Origin: JBQCDV01 sp051960855
Lineage (GTDB): Bacteria; Actinomycetota; Actinomycetes; JAJZTN01
Assembly (NCBI GenBank): GCA_051960855.1
Contig: JBQCDV010000053.1
Location: 1 to 5,601 of the forward strand
Length of the DNA stretch: 5,601 nt
Direction of reading: 5' to 3'
Part shown: piece after piece, positions 1 through 5,601 of the stretch
Position numbering within the stretch: position 1 is the stretch's first letter
Layout: every line of letters begins with the position of its first letter
The notes under the pieces: model-generated
The model's database searches: none
Seen by the model: only the letters and a program-made list of their open reading frames with translations
Told to the model about the DNA's origin: nothing
Position numbers and translations under genes: made by a program

Positions 1-1037
1 GCGACGGCGGGCGCGGCCAGCACCGCCGCCTCGGCGAGAGCCGATCGGCGGTCAGCCAGAACCTCCAGGTGGCCCCGGAGCCGATCGGCCTTGCGCGCGA
101 CCTGGAGGCGGTCTCGTTGGGCCGCCAGCGCCTCGGTCTGCTCGTCGAGCCGGGCGAGAGCCTCGCAGGCCTGTCGCCGCTGCTGCTGAGCGAGAGCGAG
201 GGCCTCAGCCGATTCGAGAGCGGCGCGCGCTTCGGCAGCCGCGAGAGTTGCCGCCTCGGCCGCCGCGCCCAGCTGCTCGGCTCGAGAGCCGACAGCGGCT
301 GCTGCCTCCCGCGCCCACGTCTCGAGGTCCTCGTCGTCCAGCGCCACGAGGTCGTCGACGAGAGCATTCGCGCCGGCGGCCTCAACCAGGCGGCTCACCG
401 CCTCACGGCGCTGCTGGTCGCACACGGTCACCTTGCTGCGCAGCTCGTGCCGCTGCGCCGTGAGCGCGGCCTCCACATCCGAGTAGAAGGCGGTGTTGAA
501 GAGCTTCTCCAGCAGCGGGCGACGCGCTTCGGCATCGGCTCGCAGGAACTCTGCGAACTGTCCCTGTGGCAGCAGGACAACCTGCGTGAACTGCTCGGCG
601 CTCATCCCGAGCAGTTCGATGACGTGTTTGGACGCCTCGTCGTTGCGGTGAGAGACCTCCCGCCACTGCTCGCCTTGACGCTCCCGCAGCAGGGTCTTGG
701 CCTGCTCGGTGGTGGTGCCGTCGCCCCGACGCTTCGGGCGCTGCCAGGCAGGCGAGCGGGTGATCTCGATCCGGCGCCCACGGATGGTCAGCTCGAGCGT
801 GACGCTCGGCGCGACGTCGAGGGAGGCGTGGTCGCTGCGCAACCGCTGCGCCTTCTGCCGCACGCCGGGTACCTGACCGAAGAGCGCGAAGCAGATGGCG
901 TCGAGGATGCTCGTCTTGCCGGCACCTGTCGGGCCGTGCAGCAGGAAGAGCCCAGCCTCGGCCAACGCGTCGAAATCAACGGTCTCCGTCGTGGCGTAGG
1001 GGCCGAAGGCGGTCAGCTCGAGTCGGTGCAGCCGCAT
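1..1037 (-). CDS. sbcC: SbcC, ATPase subunit of the SbcCD nuclease (N-terminal part, truncated by window edge)
   Basis: Rad50-like SMC-family ATPase that partners SbcD in the SbcCD complex, which cleaves DNA hairpins and processes blocked double-strand ends in the cytoplasm. The frame is open from the ATG at 1037-1035 to the left edge (about 345 codons; family members are roughly 1000 residues, so about a third is seen). The start MRLHRLELTAFGPY is typical of SbcC. The Walker A motif GPTGAGKT spans residues 35-42. A conserved Q-loop region with LLPQGQF lies near residues 155-161, followed by FLRADAEARRPLLEKLF. From about residue 175 the chain becomes Ala/Glu/Arg/Leu/Gln-rich and looks like the first arm of the coiled coil. 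The zinc hook, Walker B and signature motifs lie outside the window. The ATG overlaps the sbcD TGA by one base (TGATG), so translation is probably coupled and the two genes share a transcript. No frameshift was seen in the visible part. Confidence 0.95.
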   Translation of the reverse strand, partial: MRLHRLELTAFGPYATTETVDFDALAEAGLFLLHGPTGAGKTSILDAICFALFGQVPGVRQKAQRLRSDHASLDVAPSVTLELTIRGRRIEITRSPAWQRPKRRGDGTTTEQAKTLLRERQGEQWREVSHRNDEASKHVIELLGMSAEQFTQVVLLPQGQFAEFLRADAEARRPLLEKLFNTAFYSDVEAALTAQRHELRSKVTVCDQQRREAVSRLVEAAGANALVDDLVALDDEDLETWAREAAAAVGSRAEQLGAAAEAATLAAAEARAALESAEALALAQQQRRQACEALARLDEQTEALAAQRDRLQVARKADRLRGHLEVLADRRSALAEAAVLAAPAV

Positions 1038-2182
1038 CAGATCTCCACCTGCCGCAGCCGGGCTCCGTCGAGAGCGGAGGCGAGCAGCTCTCGCTCGACA
1101 TCGTCCGCTGCGGCCCCCCGAACGTGCTCGAGGAAACTGCAGCAGGTGTCGAGCTCGTCCAGGCCCTGCAGTCGCGAGCGGTAGCTGCCCGCTGGGCTCG
1201 GAACCGCACCGACGGGCTCGAAGGACAGTTGCAGCACGTGCGGGAAGCGTCGCCGCAGCCGCTCCATCGGCTCCCGCGGGCGGACCGCGTCGGTGAGCGT
1301 GATCGCGAGGTAGTGGTCGACGTAGGGCTCCCACTCCCGGGCGCCGAGCAGCTGATCGAGGTCGCCGCGTAGCCGAGCAAGAGGCCGGGGGGCCTCGACC
1401 GGCACGCGCTCGGCGCTCGCCACGCCATCCCGGTCCAGGTCGAGCAGCCACATCCCCTTGGCGTGGTGCTCCTCCGAGAACGAGTAGGGCAGCGGCGAGC
1501 CCGAGTAGCGGACGGCCGGCGCGAGCGTCTGCTGGCCGTGCAGATGACCGAGCGCTGTGTAGGTGAAGCCGTCGAACAGCGACAGCGGGACGCTGTCGAC
1601 GCCGCCGACGCGGATGTCGCGCTCGCTCTCGCACGGCTCCCCACCCGTGACGAAGGTGTGGGCCATGACCACCGCCCGCTGCGCTCCGCGGCGGTCCCAG
1701 TCGGCTCGGACGCGGGCGAGAGCGGCGGCGGTGACGCTGGCGTGGCTGCGCTCGGCGACCAGGGCGTCCGCGACGAGAGCCGGCTCCAGGTAGGGCAGGC
1801 CGTAGACCAGGACGCTGCCGTGCTCGTCCTCGAGCTCGACCGGTCGGTGCAGGTCCGGCACGGCGGTGCGCAGGTGCACCCCGGCTGCGTCGATCAGCCG
1901 GGAGCTGAAGCCCAGCCGGCGTGCCGAGTCATGGTTGCCGCTCGTGACGACCGTGCGTGCTCCGGTCGCCGCCAGCCGACACAGGGCCTCGTCGGCGAGC
2001 CCGACGGCGTCGACGCAGGGCAGCGCCCGGTCGTAGATGTCGCCCGCGACCAGGACAACATCGACGGCCTCGGCGCGTACAACCTCCACGAGCTGGTCGA
2101 CGAAGCCGGACTGGGCAGTCAGCAGGTCCTCGCGGTGGAAGGACCGCCCGAGATGCCAGTCGGAGGTGTGGAGGAGGCGCAC
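1037..2182 (-). CDS. sbcD: SbcD, Mre11-type nuclease subunit of SbcCD
   Basis: Manganese-dependent 3'-5' exonuclease and hairpin endonuclease subunit of SbcCD; 381 residues from the chosen GTG, a normal family length. Metallophosphoesterase motifs appear in order: D8-W-H10 in HTSDWHLGR, GDIYD (47-51), GNHD (82-85), MAH (173-175) and GHLH (212-215), followed by RYSGSPLPYSFSE. All expected metal ligands are present. The C-terminal 130 or so residues form the usual cap and SbcC-binding part. An ATG lies 12 bases upstream (2194-2192). I chose GTG 2182 because it gives the canonical N-terminus MRLLHTSDWHLGR and because the ATG overlaps a likely -10 box, so the GTG would sit at the transcript start. 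The frame stays open upstream to 2476, but that stretch is antisense to the divergent ligase gene and is not SbcD-like. sbcC follows with a one-base overlap. Confidence 0.95.
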   Translation of the reverse strand: MRLLHTSDWHLGRSFHREDLLTAQSGFVDQLVEVVRAEAVDVVLVAGDIYDRALPCVDAVGLADEALCRLAATGARTVVTSGNHDSARRLGFSSRLIDAAGVHLRTAVPDLHRPVELEDEHGSVLVYGLPYLEPALVADALVAERSHASVTAAALARVRADWDRRGAQRAVVMAHTFVTGGEPCESERDIRVGGVDSVPLSLFDGFTYTALGHLHGQQTLAPAVRYSGSPLPYSFSEEHHAKGMWLLDLDRDGVASAERVPVEAPRPLARLRGDLDQLLGAREWEPYVDHYLAITLTDAVRPREPMERLRRRFPHVLQLSFEPVGAVPSPAGSYRSRLQGLDELDTCCSFLEHVRGAAADDVERELLASALDGARLRQVEI

Positions 2183-2189
2183 GATCCGG

Positions 2190-2218
2190 ACCATACGAAG
2201 CGGCACCGACAGAGTCAG
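2190..2218 (-). promoter_or_regulatory. Candidate promoter of the sbcDC operon, probably giving a leaderless mRNA
   Basis: On the minus strand CTGACT (2218-2213; four of six matches to TTGACA) is followed after exactly 17 bases by TATGGT (2195-2190; four of six matches to TATAAT). Initiation 6-7 bases after the -10 box would fall at 2183-2182, on the GTG start of sbcD. No Shine-Dalgarno-like sequence lies ahead of either the GTG or the ATG at 2194, which fits leaderless translation, a common mode in actinobacteria. The start point is inferred from spacing only. Confidence 0.55.
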
Positions 2219-2269
2219 GGATTGGCGCCCGGCGCGTCGGTCACAGTCGACGGGGGTAGTGATCGCCAC

Positions 2270-3745
2270 GTGGGCCAGGACGTCGCACTGCAGGAGTTCA
2301 CGGCGGAGGACCGCACCCGGTTCCGGGAGCGGGTCCACGCCGACCTCGACGTGCTCGCGCGGATGCTGCGCGAGAGCCAGTTCGACGCCGACCCGGTGCA
2401 CCTGGGCCTCGAGTTGGAGATCAACCTGGTTGACGCCGAGGGGCGTCCGGCGATGAGCAACACCGAGGTGCTTCACCGCATCGAGGACCCGGAGGTCCAG
2501 ACCGAGCTGGGACGCTTCAATATCGAGGCCAACGTGCCGCCGGCCCGGCTTGGCCCCTCAGCCCTGGACGACCTCGAGAAGGCGCTCGCCGCCCGCCTCG
2601 ACCACGCCCGGCGGCGCGCCCAGGAGCTGGGCGTCCAGCCCGTCACCGTCGGGATCCTCCCGAGCCTCGACGCCGAGCACCTGGTCCGCGGCAGCCTGAG
2701 CGAGGACAGCCGCTACGCGCTGATCGACCAGCAGATCCTGGCCGCTCGAGGCGAGCACCTGGACATCGTCATCGACGGTGTCGAGGACCTCTCGACGACC
2801 GTGGACACGATCGTGCCCGAGGCGGCGTGCACCAGCTTCCAGCTGCACCTGCAGGTCGCGCCTCGCGAGTTCGCCGCCACCTGGAACGCCTCCCAGGCGA
2901 TCGCTGCGCTGCAGCTGGCGGTCGGCGCCAACTCGCCGTTCTTCATCGGCCGCGAGTTGTGGCGGGAGACCAGGATCGCGGTCTTCGAGCAGGCCACCGA
3001 CACCCGCAACAGCGAGCTGCGCTCACAGGGCGTGCGGCCACGGGTGTGGTTCGGGGAGCGGTGGATCAGCTCGGCCTGGGATCTCTTCGAGGAGAACGCG
3101 AAGTACTTCCCGGCGCTGCTGCCGGTCGTCGGCGACGAGGACCCACGGGCGGCGTTCGAAAAGGGGGAGGTGCCCACGCTCGCTGAGCTGAGCCTGCACA
3201 ACGGCACCATCTACCGCTGGAACCGTCCCGTCTACGGCATCGCCGACGGACGTCCCCACCTGCGTGTCGAGAACCGCGTGCTCCCCGCTGGCCCGACGGT
3301 GGTCGACGCCCTGGCCAACGCCGCCCTCTACTACGGGCTCGTCCAGGCCCTGCGGACCGACGAGGACCCGGTCTGGACGCACATGTCGTTCGCCGCGGCG
3401 GAGACGAACCTGCACGAGGCGGCCCGCAAGGGAATCGACGCGGTCGTCTACTGGCCGCGGCTCGGCGACCTGCCCGCCACCGAGCTGCTGCTGCAGCACC
3501 TGCTGCCCGCCGCCCACCAGGGCCTGCAGGAGCTCGGCATTGCCGACGCCACCCGCGAACGTCTCCTCGGCATCATCGAGGCCCGCTGCACCTCGGTGAC
3601 GAACGGCGCCTCCTGGCTTGCGGCGGCGTTGCACCGGATCGAGGAGGGGGGTGCTGCCCGGGACGAGGCGCTGCGCGCGTTGACGCTGCGTTACGCCGAG
3701 CTGTCCGCCGCGGGGGAGCCCGTGCACACGTGGCCGGTGTCCTGA
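2270..3745 (+). CDS. Glutamate-cysteine ligase-like protein, GCS2 family
   Basis: A 491-residue carboxylate-amine ligase of the GCS2 superfamily, usually annotated glutamate-cysteine ligase in actinobacteria; the family reaction is ATP-dependent joining of the gamma-carboxyl of glutamate to an amine. Family blocks, as I recall them, are present in order: GLELEINL (46-53, with Glu48 and Glu50 as likely metal ligands), FNIEANVPPARLG (83-95), ACTSFQLHLQV (186-196), GANSPFFIGRELWRET (219-234), RPRVWFGERWISSA (256-269), ELSLHNGTIYRWNRPVYG (306-323), HLRVENRVLPAGPT (330-343) and the terminal HTWPV (486-490). The GTG at 2270 matches the usual family start. Its ribosome site is weak: GGGGG at 2252-2256, 13 bases away. 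An in-frame TTG at 2222 is a poorer alternative. The gene is divergent from sbcD and convergent with the kinase gene, so it is probably monocistronic. Substrate is uncertain, because actinobacteria generally use mycothiol rather than glutathione. It looks too long for the YbdK subgroup. Confidence 0.88.
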   Translation: MGQDVALQEFTAEDRTRFRERVHADLDVLARMLRESQFDADPVHLGLELEINLVDAEGRPAMSNTEVLHRIEDPEVQTELGRFNIEANVPPARLGPSALDDLEKALAARLDHARRRAQELGVQPVTVGILPSLDAEHLVRGSLSEDSRYALIDQQILAARGEHLDIVIDGVEDLSTTVDTIVPEAACTSFQLHLQVAPREFAATWNASQAIAALQLAVGANSPFFIGRELWRETRIAVFEQATDTRNSELRSQGVRPRVWFGERWISSAWDLFEENAKYFPALLPVVGDEDPRAAFEKGEVPTLAELSLHNGTIYRWNRPVYGIADGRPHLRVENRVLPAGPTVVDALANAALYYGLVQALRTDEDPVWTHMSFAAAETNLHEAARKGIDAVVYWPRLGDLPATELLLQHLLPAAHQGLQELGIADATRERLLGIIEARCTSVTNGASWLAAALHRIEEGGAARDEALRALTLRYAELSAAGEPVHTWPVS

Positions 3746-3763
3746 GGGCGTCGGCCAGCGCCC
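3746..3763. terminator. Small GC-rich hairpin in the convergent gap, possible bidirectional terminator
   Basis: Directly after the TGA of the ligase gene, GGGCG (3746-3750) can pair with CGCCC (3759-3763) across an 8-base loop, with one extra T-G wobble pair inside. It lies in the 46-base gap between two converging genes, where a shared terminator would be expected. There is no T-tract on either side and the stem is short, so it would have to act as a tailless terminator. The call rests mainly on position. Confidence 0.3.
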
Positions 3764-3791
3764 GTCAGCCGCACGTCCCCCTCGTCGGCGT

Positions 3792-5144
3792 TCACCTGTC
3801 AGCGAAACCCGGCAGCCAGCGGACGAGTTCGGAGCGGACCGGGACGGTCGCCTCCAGCTGGCTGAGCACTCCGACGATGCCGAGCCACACCCGGTGCGTG
3901 AAGAGCAGCCCAGCCGGGATGTCCAGCTGCAGGGCGACCGCGAACTCCGGATTGCGCGGGTCGTTGACGCGGGCGAACTGGGTGCGCAGCCAGTCGCGGC
4001 TGTAGGAGAAGACCTCGTGCCGAGCCGGCTCGGAGAAGGGCGCCAAGTAGTCCACCAGCTTGCGCACCTCCAGCGTCCGACCGGCGCGGAGGAAGCCCTC
4101 TTCGCGCAGTCCGGCCAGCACCTCCGCGTCGTCGTCGGACAGCAGGACACGGATCAGACGCCCGAAGGCCGGCGGCATGCCGTCGGGCAGGTCGAGGCAC
4201 GAGCCGAAGTCGAGCACGCCGAGGCGGGACAACCCCTCCGGGTCGGTCACGAGGCGGAAGTTCCCGGGGTGCGGGTCGGTGTGCAAGAGCCCCGCACGCG
4301 ACGGACCGGAGAGCAGGAAGCGCTGGTACAGCAACCCCGCGCGGTCACGCTCAGCAGCATCGCCGCCGGCCGCCACCCTGGCCAGCGGGATGCCGTCGAG
4401 CCACTCGCTGACCAGCACGCGTGGCGTGGCCCGCACAACGCCCGGCACGACGACGTCGGGGTCGTGGGCGTACGCGGCGGCGAAGCGGCGCTGGTTCTCA
4501 CCTTCACGCTCGTAGTCCAGCTCCTCCACGAGACGGGTGCGCAGCTCTGCCAGCAGCGGGGGAAGGGTGAGCCCGCGAGCCACCAGCGTGGCGGCGCGAG
4601 TGGCGACGGACACGGCTGCGAGGTCGGCGACCAGCGCCTCCCGGACCCCCGGGTACTGCACCTTCACCGCCACGGGGCGCCCGTCGTGCCAGGTCGCGCG
4701 GTGCACCTGGCCGAGACTGGCCGCGGCAGCAGCCTCCTCCTCGAACCACGTGAAACGGGTGCGCCATCCCTCACCCAGCTCGTCGCACAGCACCGGCTCG
4801 ACCTGTGCGAACGGCAGTGCGCGGTTGCCCTCCTGCAACGCCGTCAGCGCTTCGGGCCACGTCCCGTCTGGGTCGGCCGGGAAGAGTGCCTCGACTGTGC
4901 TCAGCAGCTGCCCGGCCTTGAGGGCGCCGCCCTTGAGGTCGCCCAGCACTCGCCGGGTCCGGTCGGCGCCTCTCCGGCGCAGCTCACTGCGCACCCGGTC
5001 CGGGTCCTCACCGCGAGCTCGGCGCACGACACCGCTCGCCGCATCGGCGACGGCGCCTGCGGGTAACGCCGCCAGTCGCAGCTGCCGGGTGAGCAGCGTC
5101 AGCAGCCGGAATGACCGCGGGCGGGGGAGCCGGGTGGTGGACAC
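3792..5144 (-). CDS. AarF/UbiB (ABC1/ADCK) family atypical kinase
   Basis: A 450-residue protein of the UbiB/ABC1 kinase-like family, whose members support isoprenoid-lipid (quinone) metabolism as ATP-binding proteins with weak or no conventional protein kinase activity. Hallmarks appear in order: KxGQ as KAGQ (76-79) in the N-terminal extension; the Ala-rich nucleotide loop A138-A142 followed by SLGQVHRA (143-150) in place of a glycine-rich loop; the beta-3 lysine in VAVKVQYPGV (Lys161); the ExD motif ELD (208-210) with Asn217; the catalytic loop HTDPHPGNF (288-296, Asp290 and Asn295); and DFG (312-314). No key residue is missing. I see no clear C-terminal membrane helix, unlike classical UbiB, so it is likely soluble or peripheral. 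The start is GTG 5144, backed by AAGGAG five bases upstream. It is convergent with the ligase gene and divergent from the PadR-type gene. The physiological target cannot be read from the sequence. Confidence 0.92.
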   Translation of the reverse strand: MSTTRLPRPRSFRLLTLLTRQLRLAALPAGAVADAASGVVRRARGEDPDRVRSELRRRGADRTRRVLGDLKGGALKAGQLLSTVEALFPADPDGTWPEALTALQEGNRALPFAQVEPVLCDELGEGWRTRFTWFEEEAAAAASLGQVHRATWHDGRPVAVKVQYPGVREALVADLAAVSVATRAATLVARGLTLPPLLAELRTRLVEELDYEREGENQRRFAAAYAHDPDVVVPGVVRATPRVLVSEWLDGIPLARVAAGGDAAERDRAGLLYQRFLLSGPSRAGLLHTDPHPGNFRLVTDPEGLSRLGVLDFGSCLDLPDGMPPAFGRLIRVLLSDDDAEVLAGLREEGFLRAGRTLEVRKLVDYLAPFSEPARHEVFSYSRDWLRTQFARVNDPRNPEFAVALQLDIPAGLLFTHRVWLGIVGVLSQLEATVPVRSELVRWLPGFADR

Positions 5145-5149
5145 GCGTT

Positions 5150-5155
5150 CTCCTT
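5150..5155 (-). promoter_or_regulatory. Shine-Dalgarno of the AarF/UbiB-like gene
   Basis: AAGGAG on the minus strand lies five bases before GTG 5144 and fixes that non-ATG start. The 10-base string AAGGAGAACG here is identical to the one before the divergent PadR-type gene. Confidence 0.85.
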
Positions 5156-5262
5156 CGGTCAGGTCGACCCTGGCACGTGCCTAGGCCGTCGGCGCGCCCG
5201 GCGCACGGCCGGGAGGCCAACGCAGCGCTGGCCCGGTGACCCGCGGGATCGGCGGAAGGGGC

Positions 5263-5291
5263 TGGAAATAGAAACCGAGTGTCGGTAGTTT
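5263..5291 (+). promoter_or_regulatory. Candidate promoter of the PadR-type gene
   Basis: TGGAAA (5263-5268; four of six matches to TTGACA) and TAGTTT (5286-5291; TAnnnT) are separated by 17 bases. Initiation would be expected near 5297-5298, leaving a leader of about 45 bases that holds the strong Shine-Dalgarno. The -10 box is a modest match. The main support is correct spacing and the coincidence with the two palindromes, which cover the spacer, the -10 box and the start point. Confidence 0.4.
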
Positions 5292-5303
5292 CGACAGTCG
5301 AAA
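5274..5303. promoter_or_regulatory. Two tandem palindromes, candidate operator for the PadR-type regulator
   Basis: The right site, TTTCGAC-A-GTCGAAA (5289-5303), is a perfect 7-base inverted repeat about one base. The left site, ACCGA-GTG-TCGGT (5274-5286), is a perfect 5-base inverted repeat. Both share the core CGAnnGTCG, and their centres (5280 and 5296) are 16 bases apart, about one and a half helical turns. They cover the spacer, -10 box and start region of the candidate padR promoter, the usual place for an autorepressor. PadR proteins commonly bind palindromes at their own promoters, but the sites vary between subgroups, so the link to this protein is inferred from position. Confidence 0.5.
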
Positions 5304-5330
5304 GGCAGTGCAACGGGCTCTGCCTCACGA

Positions 5331-5336
5331 AAGGAG
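5331..5336 (+). promoter_or_regulatory. Shine-Dalgarno of the PadR-type gene
   Basis: AAGGAG, within GAAAGGAGAACG, lies six bases before ATG 5343. It fixes the start of the right-edge gene and supports translation of its unusual low-complexity N-terminus. Confidence 0.88.
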
Positions 5337-5342
5337 AACGAG

Positions 5343-5601
5343 ATGAGACACGCACACCACCACCGCTTCCACCACCCGGAGGGACCCGGCGGCCCTGACG
5401 ACCTGCGGGAGCCGCGGCGCGGCCGAGGAGAGTGGCGAGGCGACGAGGATGTCCTGCCCGGCGCGCCCTGGACAGCGCCGTTCGGCGGTCCAAGGGGAGG
5501 GCCGGGAGGCGGGCCGTTCCGGGGCCGCCCGGGCCGGCCGCGACGCGGGGCACGTCGCGAGGGCGCCCTGCGGGCGGCCGTGCTGGCGCTGCTGGACGAC
5601 G
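5343..5601 (+). CDS. PadR-type transcriptional regulator (N-terminal part, truncated by window edge)
   Basis: The frame is open from the ATG to the right edge, with 86 codons visible. The first 11 residues, MRHAHHHRFHH, hold six histidines. After a charged stretch (13-37), residues 47-72 are very rich in Gly, Pro and Arg, for example GGPRGGPGGGPFRGR. The visible end, GALRAAVLALLDD (74-86), matches the first helix of the PadR winged-helix domain, usually seen as RGDVRAAxLALLAE followed by a PMHGYQ-type motif. Many actinobacterial PadR proteins carry such a flexible His/Gly/Pro-rich leader before the domain. A strong Shine-Dalgarno precedes the ATG, and twin palindromes lie over its likely promoter, both fitting a self-controlled regulator. 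The HGY motif and the dimerisation part are beyond the edge, so the family call rests on a short segment plus context. The effector is unknown. Confidence 0.75.
   Translation, partial: MRHAHHHRFHHPEGPGGPDDLREPRRGRGEWRGDEDVLPGAPWTAPFGGPRGGPGGGPFRGRPGRPRRGARREGALRAAVLALLDD

Noticed and set aside
69..1184. Plus-strand open frame of 371 codons
   Set aside because: It is a shadow of sbcC and the end of sbcD; the opposite strand carries Walker A and the other SbcC motifs.
1463..2269. In-frame open extension of the GCS2 ligase gene upstream of GTG 2270
   Set aside because: It lies antisense across much of sbcD, resembles nothing in the family, and the ligase homology begins at the GTG. Long open antisense frames are expected at this GC content.
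2222..2269. Search for a plus-strand promoter and strong ribosome site for the ligase gene
   Set aside because: TTGGCG at 2222-2227 resembles a -35 box, but no acceptable -10 box follows at 16-19 bases, so no promoter is claimed.
2195..2476. In-frame open extension of sbcD upstream to an ATG at 2476
   Set aside because: It is mostly antisense to the ligase coding sequence, and SbcD proteins begin directly at the HTSDWH motif region.
3023..4150. Minus-strand open frame of 375 codons spanning the convergent gap
   Set aside because: It runs out of frame through the kinase gene and antisense through the ligase gene, and its sequence is low-complexity with no domain.
3894..5066. Plus-strand open frame of 390 codons
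   Set aside because: It is antisense to the UbiB-like kinase gene, which carries every family motif; this frame has no recognisable domain.
5197..5213. Hairpin CCCGGC, 5-base loop, GCCGGG in the divergent intergenic region
   Set aside because: It has no T-tract and no gene ends near it, and 6-base GC stems arise readily by chance here.
5008..5553. Minus-strand open frame of 181 codons across the divergent control region
   Set aside because: It overlaps the well-supported start of the PadR-type gene, the palindromes and the 5' end of the kinase gene, and has no recognisable motif.

Overview
The window is a very GC-rich, densely coded chromosomal segment with GTG starts, GC-biased third codon positions and Ala/Arg/Val-rich proteins. 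Together with the closest recalled relatives of its proteins, this points to a high-GC actinobacterium; the genus cannot be fixed from the sequence. The four genes whose homology is visible all look like housekeeping or regulatory genes. No mobile element, CRISPR array, tRNA or rRNA was seen.

Layout: (1) 1-2182, minus strand: the operon sbcD-sbcC. sbcD (nuclease subunit) is complete. sbcC (ATPase subunit) overlaps the sbcD stop by one base (TGATG) and runs off the left edge after about 345 codons. A good promoter lies immediately upstream of sbcD and suggests a leaderless GTG start. (2) 2270-3745, plus strand: a complete glutamate-cysteine ligase-like (GCS2) gene, divergent from sbcD across a short intergenic gap. 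(3) 3746-3791: a 46-base convergent gap with a small GC-rich hairpin. (4) 3792-5144, minus strand: a complete AarF/UbiB-type atypical kinase gene with a strong Shine-Dalgarno and a GTG start. (5) 5145-5342: a 198-base divergent control region with two similar tandem palindromes over a candidate promoter. (6) 5343-5601, plus strand: the start of a PadR-type regulator gene with a His-rich and then Gly/Pro/Arg-rich N-terminal extension, cut by the right edge just as the winged-helix domain begins.

How the parts may work together: SbcD and SbcC form the Mre11-Rad50-type complex that processes hairpins and blocked DNA ends. The GCS2 protein and the UbiB-like kinase have no evident functional link to it or to each other. 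The PadR-type protein probably controls its own promoter through the palindromes and might also control the divergent kinase gene; this is inference. No clearly undescribed system is visible. The points most worth checking are the leaderless sbcD promoter, the twin palindromes, and an excess of the 7-mer CGAGAGC confined to the sbcCD side of the window.
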